Assembly (NCBI GenBank): GCA_022819945.1
Contig: JAJEGI010000054.1
Location: 1 to 49,791, forward strand
Source: Candidatus Poribacteria bacterium
Lineage (GTDB): Bacteria > Poribacteria > WGA-4E > WGA-3G
Reading direction: 5' to 3'
Length of the DNA: 49,791 bases
Position numbers and translations under genes: made by a program. The notes beneath the pieces were generated by a model. It did no database searches and was not told where the DNA came from. It was given only the letters and a program-made list of their open reading frames with translations. Numbering within the stretch: position 1 is the stretch's first letter; each line of letters opens with the position of its first letter. Below, one piece after another: positions 18,862-27,715 of the stretch.

Positions 18862-20127
18862 ATGGATAGCAACGTGGTCAATAAATTTCTACTTATCTCA
18901 ATTGATTGTTGGCGGTATGACGCGCTCAGCCGGACCAACCCGCTTCTCAACACGCCGAAGTTTGATCTGCTGACGCAGGATTTCTCACTTGCCGAGAAGT
19001 TCTTCGTATCAGCACCCGCGACCCGTCCCTCTCACACCTCTTACTTCACGGGACTTTATCCGTTTGAACACGGTGTCTACGGTCAGACCTATCTCAAGAT
19101 GTTTGAAGGTATTCCAAACCTGTTTCAAATTTTCAATGATGCGGGTTACCATATCACGGGACGTTCCGAACGTCCAGAGGTGTTCCGCTTTCTCGATTTC
19201 GAGCCGTTCATTACATCGGTTGATCCGAATGCGGGGGCGCAGCATCTCGGTTCGCTTGAAGACCTGATACAGCACCTAAAACAACCCTCGGATACACCGC
19301 AGTTCTGTTTTTTGCATTTCTGGTATACACACGGCGGTTACGGCATGAGCGGGATTCCGGGCGCGCCGAGCCTCAAATCGCTTGTTGACCGCGGTAGGAC
19401 GGATGAGGCGTTGCGATACTACTACGCTGCAGCGACGCACATACTTGAGTTTAAATTGGTCGAAATCCTGAAGCAACTTCAACTCCCGGAGTGGGCAGTT
19501 TTCATCTTTGGAGACCACGGCGAGGGTATCTGCGAAGAACTCATTGATCACGGTAGCACGCTCAATCAGAATGTGTTGCATGTGCCGTTGTTAGCGCGTA
19601 TCCCCGGTGTATCAGATATTGAATTCCCAGAGCCTCCGATTTCGGCGATAGATCTGTTCCCGACGATTCTGAACCTTGCGGGTATTGATATAGACTATCA
19701 CGGGTACGGGCAAAACCTGCTATCTCCATCCAACTTTGATGAAAACCGTTTGGTATTGTCGGAGTTGGATAGTCTGTACGGGATCGGTTTCCTCAGTCGA
19801 GACAACTTGGAGATGCCCCATCATCGTGTGACATCTCGGACAACGGTCGATAATGAAGAAATCAACAGGTATTCGGAAGGGGTTCGGCTCTGGTCACTGA
19901 CGGACGGTGAACATCTCTATCGCGAGGACGAACAGACGGGTGAGTTTGTATATCGACAAGTGCTAAGCGGTGAAGACCTTACCTGCGAAGATCCAGACCT
20001 TTTTCGTGACGCTTATGACGATCTCTTGGTGAATTCCAATTACCAGCACCTACAAGCACAAGAATCCACAACTGAAGAGACCGAGATTTTAGAGGGAAAG
20101 TTGCGGGATTTAGGGTATGTTGAGTAG
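18862..20127 (+). CDS. Sulfatase-fold hydrolase without formylglycine site
   Basis: 421 aa of the alkaline phosphatase/sulfatase superfamily. FLLISIDCWRYDALS gives the first metal-binding Asp. APATRPSHTSYFTGLYPFEHG covers the nucleophile region, and FIFGDHGEGICEELIDHG the C-terminal metal-binding Asp-His. Arylsulfatases have Cys or Ser in C/SxPxR here for conversion to formylglycine; this protein has ATRPSH, so the nucleophile may be Thr, as in phosphodiesterase or phosphotransferase branches. Calling it a sulfatase by fold is safe; calling it a sulfatase by activity is not. No signal peptide. It ends 9 bp from a converging antitoxin gene. Confidence 0.8.
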   Translation: MDSNVVNKFLLISIDCWRYDALSRTNPLLNTPKFDLLTQDFSLAEKFFVSAPATRPSHTSYFTGLYPFEHGVYGQTYLKMFEGIPNLFQIFNDAGYHITGRSERPEVFRFLDFEPFITSVDPNAGAQHLGSLEDLIQHLKQPSDTPQFCFLHFWYTHGGYGMSGIPGAPSLKSLVDRGRTDEALRYYYAAATHILEFKLVEILKQLQLPEWAVFIFGDHGEGICEELIDHGSTLNQNVLHVPLLARIPGVSDIEFPEPPISAIDLFPTILNLAGIDIDYHGYGQNLLSPSNFDENRLVLSELDSLYGIGFLSRDNLEMPHHRVTSRTTVDNEEINRYSEGVRLWSLTDGEHLYREDEQTGEFVYRQVLSGEDLTCEDPDLFRDAYDDLLVNSNYQHLQAQESTTEETEILEGKLRDLGYVE

Positions 20128-20136
20128 CCTCTATTT

Positions 20137-20520
20137 TCAGTCGGCAACTTCGTCAATCTGTGCTGCATAGGGCTGTACCAAAATATCCGCGGGAATTCCG
20201 AGTCCTTTGTGCAATTTCCGAATCGTGTCAAGCGATAAAGCACGCTCCCGATTCAAGACTTCTGACACAAGGGTATCCGCGCCGAGATAGGTTTGGAGAT
20301 CGGGTTCGGATAGCCCTTGGCTCTCCATATAGTGCAGAATTGCCTCAATCGGATCCGGCGGCGAAATTGGGTAGTGCTTCTCTTCATAAGCCTCCACCAG
20401 TGTGACGAGCACATCAAGCTGATCCGCTTCTGGTGAACCTTGTGCTGCATCCCAAAGCTGATCAATAGTCTTCAGTGCCGTTTCATAATCTGCTTCGGAT
20501 CGGATCGGTTTAATATCCAT
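20137..20520 (-). CDS. HigA-family antitoxin
   Basis: 127 aa from ATG 20520. The N-terminal part (IKPIRSEADYETALKTIDQLW, LVTLVEAYEEKHYPI) is the long helix characteristic of HigA. The C-terminal Xre-type helix-turn-helix is at about 70-115 (ESQGLSEPDLQTYLGADTLVSEVLNRERALSLDTIRKL). It should neutralise a toxin and repress its own operon. The start overlaps the upstream gene by 11 nt, the arrangement of higBA, but that gene does not look like HigB. Confidence 0.8.
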   Translation of the reverse strand: MDIKPIRSEADYETALKTIDQLWDAAQGSPEADQLDVLVTLVEAYEEKHYPISPPDPIEAILHYMESQGLSEPDLQTYLGADTLVSEVLNRERALSLDTIRKLHKGLGIPADILVQPYAAQIDEVAD

Positions 20521-20815
20521 GTTTATTGACGGGAAAGACGCTCTCACTATCAGGCTTGAAAGGGTTGTTGTTTACTAACGGGATGTTCCCCTTTTTCTCT
20601 TCAACGAGTTCCCAGTCGCCTGTTTTCCAGTGCTTTTCGTAGGCATAGATAACATCGCAATCTTCATATTCTAACCAGATGCACTTCGCTTGTGGGTGAA
20701 TCTCGTCGTCTATAGAAGCGACAGCGTGTTCATGATTTGCAGACCAGATGAGGCATTGCTGTTTAAGTTTTCGTGCTTCTCCGTGTGGTGGTGTGAATAG
20801 GTCCCTATATTTCAT
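20510..20815 (-). CDS. Uncharacterised small protein, possible toxin partner
   Basis: 101 aa from ATG 20815, with GAGGTGG just upstream (two GTG codons directly before are alternatives). I do not recognise a family. It is soluble and rich in aromatic and charged residues (IWSANHEHAV, CIWLEYEDCDVIYAYEKHWKTGDW). It lacks the usual HigB RelE-fold signatures. Its position, directly upstream of and overlapping a HigA antitoxin, is where the toxin is normally encoded. It could therefore be a divergent toxin or a cargo gene. Confidence 0.6.
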   Translation of the reverse strand: MKYRDLFTPPHGEARKLKQQCLIWSANHEHAVASIDDEIHPQAKCIWLEYEDCDVIYAYEKHWKTGDWELVEEKKGNIPLVNNNPFKPDSESVFPVNKHGY

Positions 20816-20823
20816 CACCACCT

Positions 20824-21309
20824 CTATAACTCATGGATTGTTGCCTCAAGTGTCTCGATATCTACAACGGCAACCGTTGCTGTCCCTGTCGTCCATCCGC
20901 CTGTTTCACCCGGATTGAGCAATAGAGATTCACCTTTTTGGATGTCTACTGCGTGGGTGTGTCCGTAGACGACGATGTCGTAGTCGCCGCTTTTGGCAAT
21001 CGGGATGGCAAATTCAGGGTAGTGCATCACGGCGATGTTTTTGCCACCCAGCGAAGCACTTGCGAGGTTAGGGTGTACCTCGCCACCGATGGCTTCAAAC
21101 CGTTTCGCAACAACAAGACGTTCACCGTCATTGTTTCCAAAAACACCGACGACGCGGCAATTGAGGTCTCCTAAGGGGTCGATAGCGAATGGAGCGATAA
21201 AGTCTCCAGCATGGACGACGAGGTCCACGCCGATTTCGTTAAAAAGTTCGACAGCACGTTTCACATTCGGAATATTGTCGTGGCTGTCAGACATAACACC
21301 GAGTCTCAT
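20824..21309 (-). CDS. YfcE/MJ0936-type metallophosphoesterase
   Basis: 161 aa with all calcineurin-like phosphodiesterase motifs: DSH near the N-terminus, HAGD, GNND, a metal His in AVMHYPEFAIPI, and GHTH. The length matches the YfcE/MJ0936 family of small phosphodiesterases, which hydrolyse phosphodiester model substrates; the physiological substrate is unknown. It ends just before the candidate toxin start and follows a close paralog (21331-21849). Confidence 0.85.
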   Translation of the reverse strand: MRLGVMSDSHDNIPNVKRAVELFNEIGVDLVVHAGDFIAPFAIDPLGDLNCRVVGVFGNNDGERLVVAKRFEAIGGEVHPNLASASLGGKNIAVMHYPEFAIPIAKSGDYDIVVYGHTHAVDIQKGESLLLNPGETGGWTTGTATVAVVDIETLEATIHEL

Positions 21310-21330
21310 AAAAGAAATCCTTTCGTGGTA

Positions 21331-21849
21331 TCAGAGTCTATAAATTTTTGTAAACAGTGTCTCAAGGTCCACAACAGCAGCTGTGCTACAACGTGCTCTT
21401 TTACTTCCCGTCGCTCCTGGATTAAGTAGGAGCGTTTCACGCTTTTCGCTATCGGTATGTGTGTAGACCTGATGGTTAATCCTGTGGGAATGTCCGTAAA
21501 CAACGATGTCGTGGGTGCCCCTTTCGGCAATCGGGATAGCGAACCGGGGATAGTGTGTCACCGCAATTCCTCTACCTTTGTGAGCAATGGACGCGTGATT
21601 ACGGTAACTCGGTATTACTATGCCAATGTCTTCAAAAGCCTCCGTGAGCTCTCTTTCGCGTCTGAGATCGTTATTTCCGAAAACACCCATAACTAAGCAA
21701 TTCAAGTCGGCTAACGGTTCTATTGCATAGGGTGATCTGAAATCACCTGCGTGTACGACTAAAGTAACGTCCATCTCGTTGAAGAGCGCAACAGCCTTTT
21801 CGATGATGGAAATGTTATTGTGCGTATCAGCCATCACACCAAGTTTCAT
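21331..21849 (-). CDS. YfcE-type metallophosphoesterase, tandem paralog
   Basis: 172 aa from ATG 21849 (AAGG 7 nt upstream; a TTG five codons earlier is less likely). Motifs DTH, HAGD, GNND, THYPRFAIPI and GHSH are intact. Alignment by eye with the next gene gives long shared stretches (LVVHAGDF, LNPG, DIVVYGH), so this is a tandem duplication. A charged insert (NHQVYTHTDSEKRE) before LLLNPG is absent from the neighbour, which suggests divergence in substrate access. Confidence 0.85.
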   Translation of the reverse strand: MKLGVMADTHNNISIIEKAVALFNEMDVTLVVHAGDFRSPYAIEPLADLNCLVMGVFGNNDLRRERELTEAFEDIGIVIPSYRNHASIAHKGRGIAVTHYPRFAIPIAERGTHDIVVYGHSHRINHQVYTHTDSEKRETLLLNPGATGSKRARCSTAAVVDLETLFTKIYRL

Positions 21850-21919
21850 TTTGGATCCTTTCAACTGCAGGGGTATTCCTACTGATGCTGCGAGATCTTC
21901 GTCTACTTTACTATTCTAC

Positions 21920-23227
21920 TTATGCAACTATCGAAATTGGTACCCTATGAATAACATTTCCGAGGTAGCCTTTGGGGTTCCACGGTTGCGTGAAGGGCTG
22001 CGCGGTACCTGTATCGTCATAAGCGCGTGCCCATATTTCATAATAGCCTCTGTTTGCCAAGAGGAGTTCGGTTTCCCAATGGGACCAAGCATATCTGTTT
22101 GATGGCTGGATCAACTGCGTCTCTTGCCACTGAAGACCGAAATCTGTAGAGACCATAACTTTATCAATTCGGTTTTCGCCTGCCCATGCATGCCCTCGGA
22201 CCTTTATAGGGGTGCCAGCGTTGAATTCGAGAGAGGCTTGTGGTTGGGTAATCAGGGATTTTACCTGCCACGCCGTTGCAATGTGCATATCCTCGACCGG
22301 CGGTTTATCTCCGGGTGCTATCGGATAAGCCGGAATACGATAAGAATACCCGCTCATTTTTTCGGAGTCGTGAACCCTGTCCCTGACCCAGATACGATTG
22401 AGCCATTTCTGCATCGCGCTGCCGATCCATCCGGGAACAATCAATCTCGCTGGGAACCCGTGCGCTGCTGGCAACACTTCTCCGTTCATCTTTAAAGCGA
22501 TGAGCGTGTGTTCATCCATCGCCTTTTCGATGGGGATGCCTCGTGAAAAGGGTTCACTTCCATCATTCGGAACATCTTCCCCATAGTTTCCGGTATAGAC
22601 GGCACTCGGTTTCAGACCTGCGGCTTGCAAGACATCTCGCAAACGTACGCCTGTCCACTCACTACAAGCGACTGCGCCGTGCTGCCATGGGGTGCCACTC
22701 ACCTCCGGTACAAATAACCTTCTCCCGTTCCCTGCACATTCCAACACGATTTCCATGGTGACCTGCGGAAAACGCGCTAAGTCATCCATAGACAGTGCCA
22801 GTTCTTTATGGACTTCGCCGTCTATAACCAATCTCCATCCGTGGAGATCCTTGTTTACTGCTCGCTCTGGAATGCCACTGTTATTTCGGACGAAATGTCG
22901 TTCTGTGGGGGTAACGTCATCGTTGAGGCGATGCGGCGCAAACTCGCCGTTAAAGGGTCGCTCCGAATGAACGAGCATGTCTGGTTTCGGGAGTCCGGCT
23001 GCTTGTGGGTCCTCCAAAACAACAGGCATGAGTCCTCTGTCCAACAGTCCGCGGTCAACGGCTTCGCATCCGGCACCAAATATGCCCAAACTCGCGAGCA
23101 GTCCTGTTTTTCCTACCTTGGTAAGAAAGTCTCGTCTTGTTATGTCAGGAGCCGTTTTAAGCCCATCTGTAAAACTGAGTTTATATGGTGTCTTTTGCCT
23201 GACTGAAGTTCTCTTCCATTTCTCCAT
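21920..23227 (-). CDS. Sulfite-oxidase-family molybdoenzyme (Tat-exported)
   Basis: 435 aa. Residues about 27-52 are a twin-arginine signal (TRRDFLTK, then hydrophobic GLLASLGIFGAGC). The catalytic domain contains MEIVLECAGNGR, whose Cys is the molybdenum ligand, then WTGVRLRDVLQAAGL and AHGFPARLIVPGWIGSAMQKWL of the oxidoreductase molybdopterin domain. The C-terminal dimerisation domain includes IKVRGHAWAGENRIDKVMVSTD. It probably oxidises sulfite or a related sulfur compound in the periplasm; the electron acceptor is not encoded beside it. Start ATG 23227 precedes a Lys/Arg-rich n-region of about 26 residues before the twin arginines. Confidence 0.88.
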   Translation of the reverse strand: MEKWKRTSVRQKTPYKLSFTDGLKTAPDITRRDFLTKVGKTGLLASLGIFGAGCEAVDRGLLDRGLMPVVLEDPQAAGLPKPDMLVHSERPFNGEFAPHRLNDDVTPTERHFVRNNSGIPERAVNKDLHGWRLVIDGEVHKELALSMDDLARFPQVTMEIVLECAGNGRRLFVPEVSGTPWQHGAVACSEWTGVRLRDVLQAAGLKPSAVYTGNYGEDVPNDGSEPFSRGIPIEKAMDEHTLIALKMNGEVLPAAHGFPARLIVPGWIGSAMQKWLNRIWVRDRVHDSEKMSGYSYRIPAYPIAPGDKPPVEDMHIATAWQVKSLITQPQASLEFNAGTPIKVRGHAWAGENRIDKVMVSTDFGLQWQETQLIQPSNRYAWSHWETELLLANRGYYEIWARAYDDTGTAQPFTQPWNPKGYLGNVIHRVPISIVA

Positions 23228-23243
23228 TTCTAACTTCCGAAAT

Positions 23244-23957
23244 TCAAACTGGTGGATCTAAAAGCTTTGATTGGTTGACAGGAAATTGAAACCCATACTG
23301 TTTAACTATCAATTCAAGCGTACCAGCAACCCATTTGTCAGCGTGCGGTGATACAATTACTTCGCTCTTTTCATCATTTTCATCAATCAGGGTTTTAACA
23401 TTTATTTTAAGAGATCTGCCAAATTCATAGGGGTCATCCTGTAGAATTGAGGCAATATCAATAATTGCACGCACTTCTTGTTCGTATTTAAAAGGTGTTC
23501 TCTTATAGAAGTAAGGGTAATGCAACCAGATATCTGGGGGTACATCTTCAAGCATATCAATTTGATTGTAATCCTCAATGTACTCTATTTTACCGATAAA
23601 TACATTGGGTTCATCCGGCAAACTATTCTTTAAATTTCCGATAGTTGTTTTAATTGCTATACCGCTATTTCGTAGGTGATATTTGTCCCACATTGCCATG
23701 GATTCCTCGTCGTTGTGATGCCAACAGTTACACATGATGTATTGACGAAAATTTGGAACAATCTGGCTACCTGAGGATTCATAAGACAGCGTTTTTGATT
23801 GAGGAACATATCCTTCAAACTTGTCATCGTACCTATCGGCTCTTGTAAAAAACAAAGATTCTGTTGCTAAAATGTCGGCAAACTTTTCAAAACTCATGTA
23901 CCGCCATACAATATCTGTATCTTCAGGTTGTCCAATGCCTTTCAATTCTTTAGACAT
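23244..23957 (-). CDS. DUF2971 protein
   Basis: 237 aa, soluble. The N-terminus WRYMSFEKFADILATESLFFTRADRYDDKFEGYVP is the DUF2971 signature, and CNCWHHNDEESMAMWDKY follows as usual. DUF2971 proteins are common in phage-defence and mobile regions, but their activity is not established. Here it opens the accessory block that contains the 999-aa methylase. ATG 23957 has a weak AAGAA upstream. It shares the strand with its neighbours and is 31 bp from the stop of the 118-aa gene upstream. Confidence 0.75.
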   Translation of the reverse strand: MSKELKGIGQPEDTDIVWRYMSFEKFADILATESLFFTRADRYDDKFEGYVPQSKTLSYESSGSQIVPNFRQYIMCNCWHHNDEESMAMWDKYHLRNSGIAIKTTIGNLKNSLPDEPNVFIGKIEYIEDYNQIDMLEDVPPDIWLHYPYFYKRTPFKYEQEVRAIIDIASILQDDPYEFGRSLKINVKTLIDENDEKSEVIVSPHADKWVAGTLELIVKQYGFQFPVNQSKLLDPPV

Positions 23958-23988
23958 AAAATTCTTCTTTCAAAGTGAATCTGTCAGT

Positions 23989-24345
23989 CTACTGCCTATG
24001 AAAATCTCTGAATGCTTTACGAGTTTTCAAGGCTATAGATTCAATAGTTCCTACATCAAATGTTAGCATATCAGTCTGCTCCGAGTCAGTCTTAACACTT
24101 TTTGACATCATGCCATAGATGAATTTATGAGATCTGAGCCAGTCATCTATATTATCTATATCAGGAATTTCATCTTCTACCACTCTCATTCTAACCGTAT
24201 ATCTGTCAAGATCCATAGGTAGTGCAGTCATTAGCGTAGAATGATAGTGTATGGATTCGATGTCTACTAATGACCAATCTATATCAAAGCCTTTTGCTTC
24301 TTTTTTCAAAACTTCTTTGAATTTCTTCTGAAAATTAACTTTCAT
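23989..24345 (-). CDS. Hypothetical protein
   Basis: 118 aa from ATG 24345, behind CGGAGG with 7-nt spacing. I do not recognise a family. The chain is soluble, acidic in the centre (EDEIPDIDNIDDWLRS) and rich in Lys at the N-terminus (FQKKFKEVLKKEAKG). It is followed after 31 bp by the DUF2971 gene on the same strand, so the two may be an operon. A perfect 16-bp palindrome lies 148 bp upstream. Confidence 0.6.
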   Translation of the reverse strand: MKVNFQKKFKEVLKKEAKGFDIDWSLVDIESIHYHSTLMTALPMDLDRYTVRMRVVEDEIPDIDNIDDWLRSHKFIYGMMSKSVKTDSEQTDMLTFDVGTIESIALKTRKAFRDFHRQ

Positions 24346-24492
24346 TCTGACCTCCGTATTTGTAGTAAAGAAGTCCACTTCAAATTTGTACGCATCGCCA
24401 GATTTCCTTGAAAACTACTGGCTCCATTTCTATCATTCCTATCTGAATTTCCCAATTCTTTTATCCGTCTGTGAAGGTGATAGGTGGGCAGA

Positions 24493-24508
24493 CATACCGT
24501 ACGGTATG
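24493..24508. promoter_or_regulatory. Perfect 16-bp palindrome
   Basis: CATACCGTACGGTATG sits in the 242-bp gap between the 999-aa methylase stop and the 118-aa hypothetical start. It could be an operator for the minus-strand pair at 23244-24345. Nothing else is recognisable in this gap. Confidence 0.45.
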
Positions 24509-24587
24509 CTTTGCAGTGCCTCCCAAGCGGGTTCTGATAGTCTACCATATAAGTGGAAGAAATGCAAGGTTGAAAAAAGAGAGATTC

Positions 24588-27587
24588 TCACCGATTGAGT
24601 TTTTCCCATTCCTTTTCAAGATTGCATCGGGATTTTTTCCCACCGTGGATGCTCGGTTCGGCAGACAATAATTCACGGAGGCGGTGTATCGCATTATGGG
24701 CATCTGCAGTTGTGATGTCCAACACTTCAGTCAACAAAAGACGGTCAAGTTCGTGACGCACCGGATCGTGATTTATCTCATTGAAAGGTAACATGCGCTG
24801 ATGTTTCAAATCGTGAAAGATGCGTTCAGCGTTTGCCAATGCTGTATCTGACAGATGGCGTACGTCCAGTGTAGGCATTTGGAGTAAGGCTGTTCTTGAG
24901 CCTCTGCCTCTACCTGGCTGTTGTTTGCTGCTATGTGCCCAGTGGAGTAGAAGCCCTAAGGTTGAGTTACCCCAGAGGGTCCAAACATAATCCCAAACGA
25001 GCTTTTTTAGCACAACGTTAGGTAATGAACTTAAGCCGATAGCGGGTTTCTCTGTGAAGAGTACACCAAGTGAATTGGCACTGAACGTCATATCCACGTT
25101 GAAATGTACTCGGCTGTTGCGTGCCAGTATCTCTTGTGCTTTTTCGTAGCGATTGGGACGCGGGATAAGATGACTATCTGGTTCAACAACCATTGCCCTT
25201 TGTGCTGGTGCATTTAAATTCCACAAACCTGGGTACAGGTCGGTCTGTGTATAATTTTTTTCAAGGTCAAAAGCCCCTCGTTCTCCCGCCTCACGAATAT
25301 CTCGGTGATGTGCGCCAACCTCAGCAATCCGACTGACAGAACAGATAGGAATTTCTAAAGGGTTTACTTGGGTTGGTAGCCACATCTCGCCCTCTGCTAA
25401 ACGATGTGCAGATTGGATTAACGCCATTTGCTTTATCCGAACTGCATCCCACGCGCCATCTATTTGTAAGGGGCAGTTGAGTGCATGTCCAAGAGAATCG
25501 TCTCCGACTTTGAGAGGATCACCGCCGCTCGGTTCATCTTCTAATTGGCGTAAGTTATCAAGTCTGTTGATGGTATTCGTTATCTCAAGTGCTTCTAATA
25601 CACTTCGGGGGCGGTGATTTAGAGATATAAACGTGCTTCTGCCCGTTTTATGGTTTTTACCTTTAGTTGCTACTATCAGGCACTCTGCCATACTCGTATC
25701 TGCAGAGAACGCACAAGCTTCCCCTTCAGCATCCGCGATGGTAATTACAACAACATCGTGGTATTCGGTTGACCACATGTTCCTCACCTTTTGCCAATGT
25801 GGAGACATAAGACAAGTAAGAGGTAAAATAAAACCCATTTTGCTTTTCCCATTTTCCTTGAGCATTTTGTCTGCAAGGTCAACAAAGTCAGAGGGAAGTC
25901 CTGCATTACCATCGCCAACTCGCCAATCTTTTTGTCTGCGGGCACGCCGCATCTTCTGTTCTTCTTCTTTACTCCTGTTGCTTCCTTTGAACACTGCTTT
26001 TGGAACACTGCTGTTAGCATCTGAATCTGGTCTCGTAAACGGTGGATTTAGGACGACAATATCAAATTCTTTATAGCGAAATTCCTGTTGTGTCATTACT
26101 GTCGTGTCGTCCGCGCCACCGATCTGTCGCGCCTCTGTGCCCATCATCGGGAGCGGTAATGTTTCGGGAATATCGTACAGATCAAGCGCGCCGAGGGCAT
26201 AACTGCGATCTTCTTGACTGCCGTAGGGCATGGTGTGAATTCGGGTGTTACCGATTTTCAAGTCAGGGTAAATGCTTGTCAGGAGAGAGGCGGTTAAGTG
26301 GCTTGCGTTTGGCATAACGTCGCATCCGACGAGGTTTTTCTCTATCATTTGTGTATGGATGCGGCTGCCTTTACCACCAGCGTGTTCGTGCAGTTCGAGA
26401 ATCCGTTGGTATGCGCCGTTGAGCAGTGAACCTGTTCCGCACGCGAAATCCGCTACCTTTAATTCGCTCACGTTCCCCTGCGTTTTGGGGAGGACTAACG
26501 CGGATAGTAAGGCAACGGATTCAAGGCGCGTGTAGTTCGCTTTGACGTATTTTCGGTCAACAATAAGCCGTTGAAAAACAGTGCCAGCGAGTTCATGGAT
26601 ATGTGTGAGTCTCTGATCCACGAGTTCCTTCGCGGTGTCGCAGAGGGTTGCGAGTATCCTATCAACGAGTTCGTCATCGGTTGCGATTGCTTCTATAATC
26701 CGTTTGGCGACATGGAAAATCGGGCGGTAATTTACCTTGAGAATGATGTCCCATCCTGCTATGACCTGATCATATTTAAGACGTTTCGCGTTGTCAGAGA
26801 GCATCCGTTTAAGGGACATCACCCTTTCCATCTCAGGTTTACCCGCGAGGACACTCTGAAACACAAAAGCATTGGTGACAATGAGCATCGCCATCCGCGA
26901 GGTCTGTTCACCAGCCTTTTGGAACAGAACCGTTTCGATTTCTGCACCGATACTCGGACGTTCTTGAATCGCTGCTTCAAGCTGCTTTGCGGCGGTTTCT
27001 ATTCGTTTTTCCAATAAATCGGCGGCGGCATCTATTTTAGAGATCGGCGTTGCTCTGACGCGAATAGCGGTTGCGATGTCGGCAACACTACCATTTAACC
27101 AACCGCTTTGTGGGAAAGATTCAGGTGCCGTTTCATTATTAGGTGCTGGTTCGGCGATGAATAGGACCTGATCAGGTTCTGTTTCGCGCTCTGGTTCCGG
27201 TTTATTGAGAAGCATGTAAGCGATATCTTCTGCTGCCCGCATTTCTGATCCGATGTTATCTTGTGGCATCGTCCTGAATCGGGCAGGCATGCGGACGCGC
27301 AGGACATTCTCAATAGCATTGTAGGTGAGACCGGTAAAGACACTGGGATCAAGGAGCATTCCGAAGTGTGCTTCTGCCTGCAGTTTGCCTGTAAAGTTCG
27401 GCGTATCACCATCAACTTTCACCTCAATGACGATAGGGTTTCGTCCTTTTTCAGTGACAATCACATCAGGCTTTTGTGTGGCGTTGAGGAACGGTCTTGT
27501 AATTTGTTCGTTGACGCTCCATGCATCCCGCATGTGGCGTAAAACGTTTACAAAGGCACTGGTGATGGTGTTTTCGCTGTTCGGCAT
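24588..27587 (-). CDS. N6-adenine DNA methylase with PD-(D/E)XK nuclease motif
   Basis: 999 aa. Near the N-terminus, P40-D41 and E55-V-K57 (KPDVIVTEKGRNPIVIEVKV) form a PD-(D/E)XK nuclease motif. A helical region (about 180-360) resembles HsdM N-terminal helices. The methylase core has VADFACGTGSLLNGAY (motif I, about 378-393), VGCDVMPNASHL and VVLNPPFTRP (motif IV NPPF, about 511-520). The C-terminal 400 residues probably include the target recognition region. Nuclease plus methylase in one chain suggests a type IIG-like restriction-modification enzyme. No hsdS or hsdR gene lies nearby. Start ATG 27587 has no clear ribosome binding site. Confidence 0.8.
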   Translation of the reverse strand: MPNSENTITSAFVNVLRHMRDAWSVNEQITRPFLNATQKPDVIVTEKGRNPIVIEVKVDGDTPNFTGKLQAEAHFGMLLDPSVFTGLTYNAIENVLRVRMPARFRTMPQDNIGSEMRAAEDIAYMLLNKPEPERETEPDQVLFIAEPAPNNETAPESFPQSGWLNGSVADIATAIRVRATPISKIDAAADLLEKRIETAAKQLEAAIQERPSIGAEIETVLFQKAGEQTSRMAMLIVTNAFVFQSVLAGKPEMERVMSLKRMLSDNAKRLKYDQVIAGWDIILKVNYRPIFHVAKRIIEAIATDDELVDRILATLCDTAKELVDQRLTHIHELAGTVFQRLIVDRKYVKANYTRLESVALLSALVLPKTQGNVSELKVADFACGTGSLLNGAYQRILELHEHAGGKGSRIHTQMIEKNLVGCDVMPNASHLTASLLTSIYPDLKIGNTRIHTMPYGSQEDRSYALGALDLYDIPETLPLPMMGTEARQIGGADDTTVMTQQEFRYKEFDIVVLNPPFTRPDSDANSSVPKAVFKGSNRSKEEEQKMRRARRQKDWRVGDGNAGLPSDFVDLADKMLKENGKSKMGFILPLTCLMSPHWQKVRNMWSTEYHDVVVITIADAEGEACAFSADTSMAECLIVATKGKNHKTGRSTFISLNHRPRSVLEALEITNTINRLDNLRQLEDEPSGGDPLKVGDDSLGHALNCPLQIDGAWDAVRIKQMALIQSAHRLAEGEMWLPTQVNPLEIPICSVSRIAEVGAHHRDIREAGERGAFDLEKNYTQTDLYPGLWNLNAPAQRAMVVEPDSHLIPRPNRYEKAQEILARNSRVHFNVDMTFSANSLGVLFTEKPAIGLSSLPNVVLKKLVWDYVWTLWGNSTLGLLLHWAHSSKQQPGRGRGSRTALLQMPTLDVRHLSDTALANAERIFHDLKHQRMLPFNEINHDPVRHELDRLLLTEVLDITTADAHNAIHRLRELLSAEPSIHGGKKSRCNLEKEWEKLNR

Positions 27588-27625
27588 GATTTCTTAGTTT
27601 GTCTTTTGTCAGAAGCAGAATTTAC

Positions 27626-27650
27626 GGGATTATCAGGTTTTCAGGATTAG
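27626..27650 (+). repeat. Dispersed repeat, left copy flanking 27716-28318
   Basis: GGGATTATCAGG followed by TTTTCAGGATTAG resembles, in inverted orientation, the repeat at 28385-28440. The two bracket one gene. Close by, GGGCATTAATGCCC (27688-27701) within ACTCC...GGAGTTTT can form a hairpin. Confidence 0.5.
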
Positions 27651-27715
27651 GAGTAGGACGCGATTTAAATACTCCTGAGGTTACAAGGGGCATTAATGCC
27701 CTGGAGTTTTCCATA

